A stretch of DNA of 64,000 nucleotides from Candidatus Gastranaerophilales bacterium (GCA_944324435.1 CALUWH010000005.1:16186-80185), one strand, 5' to 3'. Positions 1-9,018 are shown, counted from the first letter of the stretch. The notes: generated by a model from the sequence alone, not told the origin. A program made the numbers and translations.

Positions 1-820
1 CCGGAATAGCTTGCCAGTTAGCAGCCATAATCTTTTTGAAAGATTTTAGAGCAGTATCTTCAAGTTCTCCAAGTTCTTCTGCTTCCATAATCAATTCTCT
101 TAGCGGAAGCAAAGCTCTTTGGTCTCTTAGAACACCAAGTGCAGCTGCAGCGCCGGCTCTAACCAAATCATTTTCAGAACGATTTTTCATAACATCGATT
201 AATGCAGGAACAGCCTTTGTATCGTTTAGTTTACCTAAAGAAGTTACTGCATAAATTCTTACGTTAACCCATTCGTCATACAACATGTTAATAATCTTAT
301 CAACACATTTTTTGTTTCCGATTTCACCCAAAGCTCTTGTTGCATCGCAGCGAACATTAACTTTTTCGTGATCAAGTGATTTCATCAAAGCATCAGTTGC
401 AACGTCGCCGATTTCAATAAGCGCATCTGTTGCAGTAATACAAACCTGAGAGTTTTCATCATTAAGAGCCTCAACCAGCGGTTCAACAACGATTTTGCCG
501 CCCAATCTTCCGAGAGCACGAGCAGCTCTAACTCTTACGTCAACGTTACGGTCTTCTCTTAAAGATTCAATTAAGTGTTCTGTTGCTTTAGAATCGCCCA
601 ATTCACCTAATGCACGAGCGGCATATAAACGAACAGAACCGTTTTTATCGTTTTTAAGAACATTAATTAATGGTTCAACAGCTTTGGAATCACCCATCTC
701 GCCTAAAACACGAGCAGCATTATATCTAACTTTTTCAGAGCTTGATGTCATAAGATCATTAATCAATTCCTGAAAAGTCTTTTTTACCTGCTTTTTCTTG
801 CTGTTTACTGTAATTGCCAT
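1..820 (-). CDS. HEAT-repeat (PBS-lyase type) protein, C-terminus cut by window edge
   Basis: About 273 residues are visible. After a basic leader (MAITVNSKKKQVKK) the protein is a run of ~31-residue helical repeats carrying the motif VR.xAARALGxLGD and xAVExLIxxL, typical of HEAT/PBS-lyase-like repeats. Such repeats form a curved helical scaffold for protein binding; related cyanobacterial proteins include phycobilin lyases, but nothing here shows lyase activity. The start is fixed by ACGGAGGTAACG directly upstream of the ATG at 820. The reading frame stays open to base 1, so the C-terminus is missing. Its partner is unknown. Confidence 0.85.
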   Translation of the reverse strand, partial: MAITVNSKKKQVKKTFQELINDLMTSSSEKVRYNAARVLGEMGDSKAVEPLINVLKNDKNGSVRLYAARALGELGDSKATEHLIESLREDRNVDVRVRAARALGRLGGKIVVEPLVEALNDENSQVCITATDALIEIGDVATDALMKSLDHEKVNVRCDATRALGEIGNKKCVDKIINMLYDEWVNVRIYAVTSLGKLNDTKAVPALIDVMKNRSENDLVRAGAAAALGVLRDQRALLPLRELIMEAEELGELEDTALKSFKKIMAANWQAIP

Positions 821-1112
821 ACACGTTACCTCCGTATGTAAACATATTCTATTAAACTTCTACACAGTTATATAAAGTTTTACTATTTAAAAAAATTGCC
901 TTTATCTTTCGATTTGTTAAATTTTTGTTACATTCCCTAATAATTAGGGTAAAATTTACACTTAATCTCGGTAGTATTAATATAACATATTTTTACATAT
1001 TTATGACTAGTCTTCCAGATAATTTTACAAAACTCAATTCTAATTATAATTCTAATACTCCTAAAATTTAGTTATATTAATAAAATTAGAGGTTTAAAAA
1101 ACTTAACACTTA
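821..1112. other. Intergenic leader region of the HEAT gene
   Basis: A 292-bp AT-rich gap between the HEAT gene and the end of the upstream histidine kinase, both on the minus strand. It must hold the HEAT gene promoter. The only structure seen is a 15-bp perfect palindrome at 935-949 (CCCTAAT A ATTAGGG), which has no adjacent T-tract in either direction and so is not a convincing terminator. No ORF or RNA gene was recognised. Confidence 0.4.
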
Positions 1113-2762
1113 TTACTCACCAGGGATAGTAATACAAAACTCGCTCCCCTTATTTAATTTTGTTTTAACTCCGATTTTCCCATTGTGTTTTTCTATAATT
1201 TTTTGTGAAATTGCAAGCCCCAAGCCGGTTCCGACGCCGACACCTTTTGTGGTGTACCCTGCAAAAAATATCTTTTCAGGCTCTTTTATTCCACAGCCGT
1301 CATCTTTAATTTTTACAATCAGTTCCTTCTTTTTAAAAGCTGTGTCAATAGTGATTGTACCCTCGCCTTTTATAGCATGCGCCGCGTTTACAAGGATATT
1401 CATAAACACCTGATTTAACATGTTTGGATAACACTTTATTGGCGGAAGCTTACCGTAATTTTTTACGATTTTAATTCTATTTTTTGTCTCATGCCTGATT
1501 AAATCCAGTGTTAAATCAATTTCTTTATTTATGTCGGCCTCTTGAAGTTCCGCCTCGTCCAATCTTACAAATTTCCTCAAAGATATAACAAGCCTGTTTA
1601 TACGTGCGATTGCCTCTGAGTCTATATTATTTATCTCGTTCAAAATTTCTTTTAATTCGGAATTTTCCACCCTATCAATCAATTTTTTAGATATCTCATT
1701 GTTAGACTTAATTGATGCAACCGGAGTATTAATTTCATGCGCAACTCCTGCAACAAGCTGCCCCAGAGAAGCCATTTTTTCGGAATTTATAAGCTGCAGC
1801 TGAGTTTCTTTCAATTCTTTTAATGCTTTTGTTAAATCTTTAACCATTATCGCATCTTTTTTATAAAGCTCAGCTTGAATGATTGCGTTTCCAAGCTGGG
1901 AAGATACACCTTCAAGAACTTCCAGCGTATCATCAAGTTTTGTTTTTTGCTTTGTTGAGAGAACAATTATCCCGAGCAGTTTGTTCAGATGGTAAACCGG
2001 CATTACAATTCTCTGAACAGACTCTCTGAAAGGTTTGGCTTCGTTGTATTCTTTAATACACATTGTGCAAGAGACCTTGCCGGAATTAATATATTTATTA
2101 ATATCTTTATCAAAGGAGATTGTTTTATTCATATCCTTTTTTTCAAGGGATTCTGTAATAATAAAGTTCTTTTCGTCTTTGTAAGAAGCATAATACGCTC
2201 TAAAAGCACCGAACATCTGCGATAATTCTTTAAGGGCTGAAATTAGTATTACGGAAGTATCAATTGATTCTCTTATAATATTAGAAATATTATTAAGCAA
2301 AAGTAGTTTCATTGCCTGAGATTGCGCCTGCAGTTTTATTTTAGAAAGAGTTTTGTTTTCTCCCTCAAGTAGTGCAATCTTTTTCTGAAAACTCTGATTT
2401 CTTTGCAAAGAATTTTCGAGCGCAATTTTAGCTGTCACATCAGTAAAAAATATTATTGTATAATTACTTTTTTTTGTCGTATTCATATCATAATAAAAGT
2501 AGTCGTTATTAGAAGTCTGATACATAACATGCGCAGAGAAGTCTTCCGGCGAGACAATTGCCTGCAATATAGGAGAGTGGACGCTCACATCGTTGCTTAC
2601 AAGCGCGCATACATTGTAGTTGAGTTTATGGGAAAATTTTTTCAATGTTTGGAAATCTGAAAAAACTCTTTTGAAAACATTGTTTGTAAAAACAGTTTCA
2701 TTTTTTTCATTCAAAACAATAACAGCACTATTAAATTTATTAAATAAATCAAACTTCCCCAT
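1113..2762 (-). CDS. Sensor histidine kinase (PAS-GAF-HisKA-HATPase), soluble
   Basis: A 549-residue cytoplasmic sensor kinase with no membrane segment. Order: PAS-like domain (~8-115), short coiled coil (~115-155), GAF-like domain (~160-298, with a CTMC pair at 232-235 that could bind metal or sense redox), a dimerisation/phosphoacceptor helix with the motif VAGVAHEINTP (His342), and an ATPase domain with N box NILVNAAHAI, G1 box DDGCGI and G2 box GVGTGLGLAIS. It should autophosphorylate on His342 and pass the phosphate to a response regulator, but none is adjacent, so it is an orphan here. It diverges from fliLMN, which could mean a link to motility, though that is inference. No ribosome binding site precedes the ATG; see the promoter entry. 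Confidence 0.9.
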   Translation of the reverse strand: MGKFDLFNKFNSAVIVLNEKNETVFTNNVFKRVFSDFQTLKKFSHKLNYNVCALVSNDVSVHSPILQAIVSPEDFSAHVMYQTSNNDYFYYDMNTTKKSNYTIIFFTDVTAKIALENSLQRNQSFQKKIALLEGENKTLSKIKLQAQSQAMKLLLLNNISNIIRESIDTSVILISALKELSQMFGAFRAYYASYKDEKNFIITESLEKKDMNKTISFDKDINKYINSGKVSCTMCIKEYNEAKPFRESVQRIVMPVYHLNKLLGIIVLSTKQKTKLDDTLEVLEGVSSQLGNAIIQAELYKKDAIMVKDLTKALKELKETQLQLINSEKMASLGQLVAGVAHEINTPVASIKSNNEISKKLIDRVENSELKEILNEINNIDSEAIARINRLVISLRKFVRLDEAELQEADINKEIDLTLDLIRHETKNRIKIVKNYGKLPPIKCYPNMLNQVFMNILVNAAHAIKGEGTITIDTAFKKKELIVKIKDDGCGIKEPEKIFFAGYTTKGVGVGTGLGLAISQKIIEKHNGKIGVKTKLNKGSEFCITIPGE

Positions 2763-2768
2763 AATAAT

Positions 2769-2797
2769 ATTATATAGTCACAGAAAAAATGAAGCAA
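2769..2797 (-). promoter_or_regulatory. Sigma-70 type promoter of the histidine kinase (leaderless)
   Basis: On the minus strand, TTGCTT (2797-2792), a 17-bp spacer, and a perfect TATAAT (2774-2769). Exactly six bases separate the -10 box from the ATG at 2762, so transcription should begin at or next to the start codon. There is no Shine-Dalgarno. It lies back to back with the fliL promoter, the two -35 boxes being 19 bp apart. Confidence 0.6.
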
Positions 2798-2816
2798 TAA
2801 AGTTATTACAGATTTT

Positions 2817-2845
2817 TTGGCAAAAAGAAATAATCCTGTTATAAT
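2817..2845 (+). promoter_or_regulatory. Sigma-70 type promoter of fliL-fliM-fliN
   Basis: TTGGCA (2817-2822), a 17-bp spacer, and a perfect TATAAT (2840-2845), about 107 bp upstream of fliL. Its housekeeping form suggests that these late-basal-body genes do not depend only on a flagellar sigma factor. No sigma-28 or sigma-54 box was seen. Confidence 0.6.
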
Positions 2846-2952
2846 ATAATAGGTTATGTGCCGTGTTATAATCAGACAAATACTCCAAATAATGGTAGTA
2901 AAGAAAATATTAGAGCTGATATAATGATAATGTAGTATAAGTGGAGAAAAGT

Positions 2953-3558
2953 ATGGCTGAAAACGATAACCAGGGAGCTGGTAAACAGCAGGATTTAACA
3001 AAATTTATAGGAATTGTTCTTGCCGCAATGGCAATCCTTTTTATAGTTTCAACGGGTGTAAACTACGTGCTTGTTGATAACCTCGTAACGCAGAGAGTGA
3101 ACAGCATTTCTGTTTCACAAGAAGAGCTGGGGGACGAGGGTTCATCTGAAGACGAAGTTCAAAAAGGTATCATTGTTGATCTTGGTGATTTTATTTTAAA
3201 CTTGTGTGACGAAAGCCAGAAAAAATATTTGAAAGTCAATGTCGCAATAGAGGTTACACAAAAAGAGACCGACTTTCCTGCTGAAACAGAAGAGCCCAAA
3301 AGCGGTGGTCATGGCGGTCATGGCGCAGCAGCACCTGCTGTAGATCCGATGGAAGCTATACAAAAAGAAATGAATCAATATAAGCCTGCAATCAGAGATG
3401 CAGTTATTACTAATCTTTCCAGCAAAACATCTACAGAGCTTGCGACTGCTGCAGGTAAAGAGCTTGCAAAGGAACAGATTACAAATGATATAAATTCAAT
3501 CCTTGGCGGAGAAAGGGAAGTTTTGAGAGTAAGCTTCGGACAGTTTATTATTCAATAG
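2953..3558 (+). CDS. fliL: Flagellar basal body-associated protein FliL
   Basis: Inner-membrane protein that surrounds the stator and supports flagellar torque. A short charged N-terminus is followed by one membrane helix (~13-36 from this start), then a periplasmic domain with the family hallmark DLGDFILNLCDESQKKYLKV. An inserted His/Gly-rich stretch (GGHGGHGAAAP) lies in the periplasmic part. The ATG at 2953 is preferred to the upstream in-frame GTG at 2941 because GGAG at 2942-2945 is correctly spaced for it. First gene of a fliL-fliM-fliN operon, with a 7-bp gap to fliM. Confidence 0.9.
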   Translation: MAENDNQGAGKQQDLTKFIGIVLAAMAILFIVSTGVNYVLVDNLVTQRVNSISVSQEELGDEGSSEDEVQKGIIVDLGDFILNLCDESQKKYLKVNVAIEVTQKETDFPAETEEPKSGGHGGHGAAAPAVDPMEAIQKEMNQYKPAIRDAVITNLSSKTSTELATAAGKELAKEQITNDINSILGGEREVLRVSFGQFIIQ

Positions 3559-3565
3559 GGTAAAT

Positions 3566-4543
3566 ATGACAGAAAGCAACAACTTGATTTCACCTGTAGA
3601 TACTTTTGAAGAAGATTTTTCGGATTCGGAACATAAGAGTTATAAGCTGTATAACTTTAGACGTCCTGATAAATTTTCAAAAGATAACCTGAGAGCATTA
3701 AGAGATATTCATAGAGAATTTTCTAAAGCGATATCTCTTATCTTGAGCGGTTATCTTCGTATGCGCGTAGAAATTGAAATTGTATCTGTTGACCAATTGA
3801 CTTATGAAGAATTTGTACGTTCAATGCCATCTCCTATAAGTGTCGGAGTATTTGAGTTTGAACCTTTATCAGGTCAGATTCTTCTTGGTATCAGCTTCGA
3901 GGTTATTTCCTGTATTGTTAACAGAATGCTTGGCGGTGGCGGCACTATAGAGACGCAGACAAGAGAGCTTACAGATATAGAAAAGGCTCTTGCTAAAAAG
4001 GTTATTAATATTATTATTAAGTCGCTTGAAGACTCCTGGAATGCCATAATTCCTGTTACAGGGAAATTCATAAGCCTTGATGACAACTACCAGTCAATCC
4101 AGGTCGCAACCGCAGGAGAAATTGTTGCTCTCTTAACATTTGAAGTTCAAATACAGGGCAAACATTTCGGTTTATTTAGTATCTGTTTTCCTTACCCCGT
4201 ATTGGAAACTGTTCTGGGTCACTTGAGCACACAGCATATTTTTCAGACGAAAGGCCTTGTCGCTTCTAATGATGAGCGTATGAAAATGATATCCAAAATC
4301 AACTCTTCTACGGTTGATTTGCGAGTTCAATTCGGCTCTTGCAGTATCACTCTGGATGATTTTTTACAGCTTACAGAGGGTGATATTATAAAGCTTGATA
4401 ATAATGTAAAAGACGATTTGATTGTAAAAGTTAACGGGGAAAAGAAGTTTTTTGCACGCCCCGGTACAATGAAAGACAAAATTTGTGTTAAAATAACAGA
4501 TGTCTATGATGAAATGCATGAGTTACTAAGAAACTATTTTTAG
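3566..4543 (+). CDS. fliM: Flagellar motor switch protein FliM
   Basis: C-ring protein that sets rotation direction. The FliM core is clear: NFRRPDKFSKDNLRALRDIH near residue 28, the middle-domain signature VNRMLGGGGT, and a C-terminal SpoA domain (~250-320) that pairs with FliN. The N-terminal tail that normally binds phosphorylated CheY (LSQxEIDxLL) is not recognisable: here it reads LISPVDTFEEDF. At 325 aa the length is normal. Second gene of the operon. Confidence 0.93.
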   Translation: MTESNNLISPVDTFEEDFSDSEHKSYKLYNFRRPDKFSKDNLRALRDIHREFSKAISLILSGYLRMRVEIEIVSVDQLTYEEFVRSMPSPISVGVFEFEPLSGQILLGISFEVISCIVNRMLGGGGTIETQTRELTDIEKALAKKVINIIIKSLEDSWNAIIPVTGKFISLDDNYQSIQVATAGEIVALLTFEVQIQGKHFGLFSICFPYPVLETVLGHLSTQHIFQTKGLVASNDERMKMISKINSSTVDLRVQFGSCSITLDDFLQLTEGDIIKLDNNVKDDLIVKVNGEKKFFARPGTMKDKICVKITDVYDEMHELLRNYF

Positions 4544-4554
4544 AGAGGTTTTAG

Positions 4555-5034
4555 ATGATAGATGATGAAGATATAAATGCCGAAGAGAACTTAACAGGCG
4601 CTGCAAATACAGAAGATGAGATGGAGGATATGCAAATTTCGCAAGAACATATTGCGCCCCATGACGAGCATGCAAAACCTGATAGTACAGTTACGGTTCA
4701 GCCGGTACAATTTGCTTCATTTGAGGATTTAGATCAGGTTCAGGGCCCTCAGAATCAGAATTTGAATATACTTTTAGATGTAAAACTTCAGCTGACTGTA
4801 GAGCTTGGTAAAACAGAACTCCCTATAAAAAAAGTTTTGGAGCTGACAAAAGGCTCTATCGTAACACTAAATAAGGCTGCAGGCGAACCGGTTGAACTTT
4901 ATGCAAACGGCAAACTGATTGCTTACGGCGAAGTTGTTGTAATTGAAGATAATTTCGGATTAAGAATAACCCACATTACGGATCCTGCACGACGATTAAA
5001 CACTATAAACAGCGGCGCAAATAAAGAAGACTAG
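4555..5034 (+). CDS. fliN: Flagellar motor switch protein FliN
   Basis: A 159-residue C-ring protein. An acidic, probably disordered N-terminal ~70 residues precedes a SpoA domain with LDVKLQLTVELGKTELPIKK, VLELTKGSIVTL and YANGKLIAYGEVVVIEDNFG. It forms the base of the switch complex together with FliM. It has no CheC-like phosphatase region, so it is FliN rather than FliY. SD is AGAGG (GAGAGGTTTTAG) before the ATG at 4555. Last gene of the operon; no clear terminator follows. Confidence 0.92.
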   Translation: MIDDEDINAEENLTGAANTEDEMEDMQISQEHIAPHDEHAKPDSTVTVQPVQFASFEDLDQVQGPQNQNLNILLDVKLQLTVELGKTELPIKKVLELTKGSIVTLNKAAGEPVELYANGKLIAYGEVVVIEDNFGLRITHITDPARRLNTINSGANKED

Positions 5035-5167
5035 CGTTTGCTAAAATAACAACCGCATTGTGATATGTATATGTTGGCGCAGACTATTTGCGTAAAGAAT
5101 CTTCAACAGTCCGTTAGGAGCCTATTTTAGTAATTTCGTCAGGACAAACAGGAATTCTCTATGAAGT

Positions 5168-5404
5168 TTAAACACCCCTTTGGGCTGATGCACAGGCTAT
5201 TGCCAATGCAATTTCCTCATCTTCAACAGAAGCTCTTTGCTTAATTTTTTCATCCGCGGTTTCTTCCGGGAAATACCGGTTAACGAATTTAAGAATATAT
5301 CCGTTCAGATACATTACCCAAATCATTACGGTAAGGAATACAAAAACTGTAGACATACCGATTATCATTACAAAAAAACCGTCTTCTAATAATGTAAAAT
5401 CCAT
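5168..5404 (-). CDS. OadG-like sodium-pump decarboxylase gamma subunit
   Basis: A 78-residue protein with one N-terminal membrane helix containing IGMSTVFVFLTVMIWVM, the signature of the gamma chain of oxaloacetate/methylmalonyl-CoA decarboxylase sodium pumps, then a charged linker and a C-terminal EEIALAIACASAQRG that matches the family's Ala-rich end. In those complexes gamma anchors the catalytic alpha subunit to the membrane beta subunit. No alpha or beta gene is nearby, so the partner must be elsewhere or the role differs. SD GGGGAG precedes the ATG at 5404. Confidence 0.8.
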   Translation of the reverse strand: MDFTLLEDGFFVMIIGMSTVFVFLTVMIWVMYLNGYILKFVNRYFPEETADEKIKQRASVEDEEIALAIACASAQRGV

Positions 5405-5540
5405 TATATTTTTCTCCCCGTCATCTGTTATTTCGTTTATTATCCCTTAAAAAATGAATAAGTGCAAATAAAAATTATTTTTCAGATTTTTATCAAAACT
5501 AATTATGCCATATATGGCGTCATTACTATACATCTAACCC

Positions 5541-5568
5541 TTGAAATTTTTAATGTTAATAGTAAAAT
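5541..5568 (+). promoter_or_regulatory. Promoter of pgi with upstream palindrome
   Basis: TTGAAA (5541-5546), a 16-bp spacer and TAAAAT (5563-5568), 32 bp before the pgi start. A perfect 12-bp palindrome GCCATATATGGC lies just upstream at 5507-5518, positioned where an activator or repressor could bind. That role is inference. Confidence 0.45.
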
Positions 5569-5600
5569 TGTTTTAAGGAGTTAGTTTAAAGAAAGGTTAG

Positions 5601-6992
5601 ATGATGCTTAAATTAAATTACAGAAACACAGATTCAATGATTATCGGAAGCGATAACGGCTTAAATCTTAGTGAAGAATTTGCAAATTATCAACAAACAA
5701 TTTCTGATATTATAAAGAATTTAAACCAGCGCAAAGATAAACCGGGTCAGTGGCTTCAGTGGATGAATTTAGGCTATAATGAAGAGACTGTATGGTACGT
5801 CAAGGAATTTGCCTCAATGGTTAAAGGCAGATTTGATAATATTCTCGTACTCGGAATCGGCGGCTCGGCATTGGGAGGAATTGCCGTTACAGAAGCATTG
5901 TTAAAACCGTATTGGAACCTTTTAACTCCAGAACAAAGAGAAGGGCTTCCAAGGATTTTCTTTTTAGATAACATTGATCCTGATACAATGAACGGACTGC
6001 TTGGTATTCTTGATTTAAAAAGAACTCTTGTTAATGTTATTACAAAGTCAGGCTCTACAGCGGAGACCATGTCTCAATATATGATTATCAAAAATTTGCT
6101 TGAAAAAGAGCTCGGAGATGATTACAGAAAAAATATAGTAGCTACTACAGATAAAAAGGTAGGAGTTTTGAGGCAGCTTGCGGATCAGGAGGGATATAAA
6201 ACGTTTGTAGTTCCTGATGACGTAGGCGGACGGTTTTCTGTATTTTCAGCGGTAGGGCTTGTTCCATTTGCGCTTGTCGGACTTGACATAGACCAGATTA
6301 TGAACGGTATTAAGGATATGGATTTGGCGCTAAAAAATACGGACATTAACCAGAATATTGCGGCTCAAGGGGCTTTAATCCAGTATCTTTTGGATACTAA
6401 AAAGGGGAAAAATCTCTCTGTTATGATGCCTTATTCAAGCAGGCTTAAATATGTTTCTGACTGGTATGTACAATTGTGGGCAGAGTCATTGGGCAAGGAA
6501 GTTAATAACAACGGCGAGAAAGTTAATGTCGGTCCTACTCCGATAAAAGCACTCGGGGTGACTGACCAGCACTCGCAAATTCAACTTTACAATGAGGGAC
6601 CGAACAACAAAGTCATCACATTTATCAGGGTTGAAAATTTTGACACAACGCTAGAGATTCCGAGAATACTTGACTATACGGGAATCGGGTATCTTGGCGG
6701 TAAAACAATCAACGATTTAATGAATGCGGAAGCCGATTCAACAAGAGTTGCTCTTGCGGATTATTCTCGCCCTACAATGACTATTACGCTTGAAAAAATA
6801 GATGAGTATAATATTGCACAGCTTCTTTATATGCTGGAAGTTCAAACTGCAATTGCCGGCGAGCTGTACAATATAAATACTTTTAATCAACCTGGTGTAG
6901 AACAGGCCAAAAACTATACTTATGCCCTTATGGGCAGAGCCGGCTACGAGGAGTCTGCTCATACACTTCAGGAAAAAATGGCAACTGTTTAA
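5601..6992 (+). CDS. pgi: Glucose-6-phosphate isomerase
   Basis: Interconverts glucose-6-phosphate and fructose-6-phosphate in the cytoplasm. At 463 aa it belongs to the short bacterial form. Seen: the sugar-phosphate binding loops GIGGSALGG (~84) and TKSGSTAETMSQY (~149), the catalytic-Glu region LWAESLGKE (~293) and TDQHSQIQLYNEGP (~321). SD AAAGGTTAG; the start is ATGATG, so 5604 is an equally possible first codon. A single-gene unit with its own promoter. Acts with gapA (62.3 kb) and rpiB (57.9 kb) in central sugar metabolism. Confidence 0.95.
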   Translation: MMLKLNYRNTDSMIIGSDNGLNLSEEFANYQQTISDIIKNLNQRKDKPGQWLQWMNLGYNEETVWYVKEFASMVKGRFDNILVLGIGGSALGGIAVTEALLKPYWNLLTPEQREGLPRIFFLDNIDPDTMNGLLGILDLKRTLVNVITKSGSTAETMSQYMIIKNLLEKELGDDYRKNIVATTDKKVGVLRQLADQEGYKTFVVPDDVGGRFSVFSAVGLVPFALVGLDIDQIMNGIKDMDLALKNTDINQNIAAQGALIQYLLDTKKGKNLSVMMPYSSRLKYVSDWYVQLWAESLGKEVNNNGEKVNVGPTPIKALGVTDQHSQIQLYNEGPNNKVITFIRVENFDTTLEIPRILDYTGIGYLGGKTINDLMNAEADSTRVALADYSRPTMTITLEKIDEYNIAQLLYMLEVQTAIAGELYNINTFNQPGVEQAKNYTYALMGRAGYEESAHTLQEKMATV

Positions 6993-7084
6993 ACATTATT
7001 TGTTTAGCAGCTGTCAGGACTATATTTTTACATCCTTTGTTCTGCATGGATATATTATTATCCAAGATGAGTTCGTAAACAAAG

Positions 7085-7663
7085 TTACTTTGTTTTAAGA
7101 TGCTGTCTTCCAAAGAAAATTAGTTCTGCAGCTTCTTCGCCGTATTGATTTTTTATCCTTATATAATCAGCCGTATTGCGGATTTTATTTTTTTCGCTGA
7201 CCTGCTGCGGCAATCTTGGGGCTTTTGGATACTTAACAGGTTCTTGCTTTTTTACTTCCGGTAAAATTTCGTTCACTTCAGGTTCTTTTTCAGGTTTTAT
7301 AAGATTTCTTTCGTAACGCCTTTGCAGCTTCATTTCAGTAGACATTTTTTTCATGTTTTTGCCGACCTGTCTATAATTTCTTGTATCAAGCTGCTCTTTT
7401 ATGTAATAATCCAGTTCTCTTTTGTCAATATTATGCTCCTCAAATATCTGAAATATCTTATATCCTATATTTTTAAGCTTTGTTACAAACGCATTGTCTT
7501 CACTTTCCGGGATTGATAACCTTGCATAACCATCCTTGCCCTTTCCTACCATACCATTAGGATATGATTTAACAAGTTCTGATAGTCTTGCTTTTTTAGC
7601 AGAATTAATTCCTGCCTGTGTGACTTTTATTCTATAAGTTGAGCCAAAGTTTACATTTGTCAT
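7085..7663 (-). CDS. Basic hypothetical protein with N-terminal NFGSTYRI
   Basis: 192 residues, no recognised domain, no signal peptide or membrane helix. It opens MTNVNFGSTYRIKVTQAG, then a Lys/Arg-rich helical body with a Pro/Glu/Lys linker (EKEPEVNEILPEVKKQEPV) before a C-terminal helix. The N-terminal Phe-Gly-Ser pattern recalls that of other hypothetical proteins in this window (see findings). SD GGAGG sits about ten bases before the ATG. Function unknown. Confidence 0.75.
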   Translation of the reverse strand: MTNVNFGSTYRIKVTQAGINSAKKARLSELVKSYPNGMVGKGKDGYARLSIPESEDNAFVTKLKNIGYKIFQIFEEHNIDKRELDYYIKEQLDTRNYRQVGKNMKKMSTEMKLQRRYERNLIKPEKEPEVNEILPEVKKQEPVKYPKAPRLPQQVSEKNKIRNTADYIRIKNQYGEEAAELIFFGRQHLKTK

Positions 7664-7751
7664 ATTATATTTTCCTCCATACTATAATAGCAGAACACCC
7701 CTAAAAGAAAAATTTGCTAGTTAATTTAAATCCTGTAATGATTTACATTCA

Positions 7752-8333
7752 CTATACACTAGATTTATCTATAGGGCTGTTAACCATTTGAGGTATTTTG
7801 ATTCTGCTGATATTTTTCAAGGTCTTTTTACGCTGTTTTGCGAATTCTTTTTTTACCGCTTCTATATCAAACGAGTTGCTGACACTGTAACGTTTTGCGT
7901 ATTGAATACCAATAGTACCGCATTCCGGGGATTTTTCATATTTAAATACATTAAATTCAAGTATTATAGGGAGTTTTTTCCCGTCAATCAAAACAAAATC
8001 AATAATTCCAGTATTATTTTTTTCATCCAAAGTTATTGCACTTGGACAGTTCATTTCATCAAGATATTCTCTAAAACTTTCTGCTTGATCAAGTGGAGAG
8101 AACATATTCGGGAAATGATGAACCGCAATCATTTCCGTCCATGTATTCATACCTTCGCCATCTTTAAAGTATTCATTCAAATAGCCGTTATTTTCTTCGC
8201 TTTTAGAGCTGTAAATAAGATGATATTTACTGCCCTCAAAATTAATAACATTTATATCTTTTCCTAAAGCAACACCACTTAGAACACAAAAAATAACCAA
8301 GATAATTCCAAGCTTTTCCAAAAATATCTTCAT
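7752..8333 (-). CDS. Secreted hypothetical protein
   Basis: About 193 residues from the ATG at 8333. It has a classic Sec signal peptide (MKIFLEKLGIILVIFCVLSG, cleavage probably after VALG) and a mature alpha/beta domain with no motif I recognise; it contains AVHHFPNMFS and ECGTIGIQYAKRY. It is likely periplasmic or outer-membrane associated. An upstream in-frame ATG at 8351 would spoil the signal peptide. No SD is present; TTCACT-17 bp-TATTCT ends six bases before the ATG, so the transcript may be leaderless. Confidence 0.75.
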   Translation of the reverse strand: MKIFLEKLGIILVIFCVLSGVALGKDINVINFEGSKYHLIYSSKSEENNGYLNEYFKDGEGMNTWTEMIAVHHFPNMFSPLDQAESFREYLDEMNCPSAITLDEKNNTGIIDFVLIDGKKLPIILEFNVFKYEKSPECGTIGIQYAKRYSVSNSFDIEAVKKEFAKQRKKTLKNISRIKIPQMVNSPIDKSSV

Positions 8334-8373
8334 AACATGAGAATAGCACACTAGAATAGAAAAGTGAATATCA

Positions 8374-8592
8374 TTAACTTACAAAAGCTCTGGCCAGAAG
8401 TTCTGCAGGTTCAGCAATAGCAGTGCTGTATATGATGAAATCATTATCAGGAGCAAAGTATTTTCTCATAGCAGTACGATTTGTTATTTTTTCATAACAA
8501 ACATAAGAGTCCACATTATCCTTTAGATAGCCAGCAAAAATCCTTTGCTTGTGGGACAGATTATAGTCCTTCAAATTTTTGACGATATACAT
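8374..8592 (-). CDS. Small hypothetical protein
   Basis: 72 residues: MYIVKNLKDYNLSHKQRIFA at the start, Tyr/Lys-rich, mixed alpha/beta, ending in an Ala-rich helix (AEPAELLARAFVS). No known motif. A TATAAT (8606-8601) with GG upstream lies eight bases before the ATG, and there is no SD, so it too may be translated from an almost leaderless mRNA. It is real by codon pattern and promoter, but its function is unknown. Confidence 0.55.
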   Translation of the reverse strand: MYIVKNLKDYNLSHKQRIFAGYLKDNVDSYVCYEKITNRTAMRKYFAPDNDFIIYSTAIAEPAELLARAFVS

Positions 8593-8790
8593 ATACCTAC
8601 ATTATATACCATTTAAATATAAATTTATAGTGTTAAAGTTAAACTTTTACATAACTTAAACATAAGCTCTTCCACAGATTTTGTAAATAATTGTAAATAT
8701 TTAAAAAAAAATCCTAAAGTTTTTCTAAAAGATGCCGATATAAAAATTGTAAGCTAAATACATAACCCCGAGAATTTAGGAAAGGATTAA

Positions 8791-8952
8791 ATGAATATGC
8801 GTATCGAAAATGAAATGTTAGCAAGATTCAACAAAACAGAAGAACTGGACTTAACAAAAACAGAAACCGCATTGTCACAAGAATTGGACTTCTTCTTTGA
8901 TAATGTAATGGACACGGTCATTGATTATTTCAAAGAAGAAGTCACTGTATAA
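8791..8952 (+). CDS. Acidic 53-residue hypothetical protein
   Basis: A small ORF starting MNMRIENEMLARFNKTEELD and ending DYFKEEVTV. It is strongly acidic and predicted helical, with an aromatic patch LDFFFDNVMDTVIDYF that could form an amphipathic helix. SD AGGAAAGGATT is well placed before the ATG at 8791. A strong hairpin begins 37 bp after the stop codon. No homolog recognised; it may be a small regulator or an interaction peptide. Confidence 0.55.
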   Translation: MNMRIENEMLARFNKTEELDLTKTETALSQELDFFFDNVMDTVIDYFKEEVTV

Positions 8953-8988
8953 TCTCCAAATCTGCCCTCAAAAATATACATTTATCCT

Positions 8989-9018
8989 AAAGTTACAAGT
9001 TTGTACTTGTAACTTTTT
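8989..9018. terminator. Perfect 12-bp hairpin with T-run, overlapping the comEB promoter
   Basis: Arms AAAGTTACAAGT (8989-9000) and ACTTGTAACTTT (9005-9016) around a TTGT loop, running into a T-tract. It can act as intrinsic terminator of the 53-residue gene. Because the dCMP deaminase -35 box (9001-9006) sits in its centre, it could instead or also be an operator. Confidence 0.65.

Noticed and set aside
36..773. Plus-strand ORFs rich in Ser/Ala/Pro at the window start
   Set aside because: They are the antisense of the HEAT-repeat gene, whose own frame shows clear repeat structure and SD.
2711..3001. Minus-strand 96-aa ORF between kinase and fliL
   Set aside because: It spans both divergent promoters and the fliL start and has no SD or domain; a shadow of AT-rich DNA.
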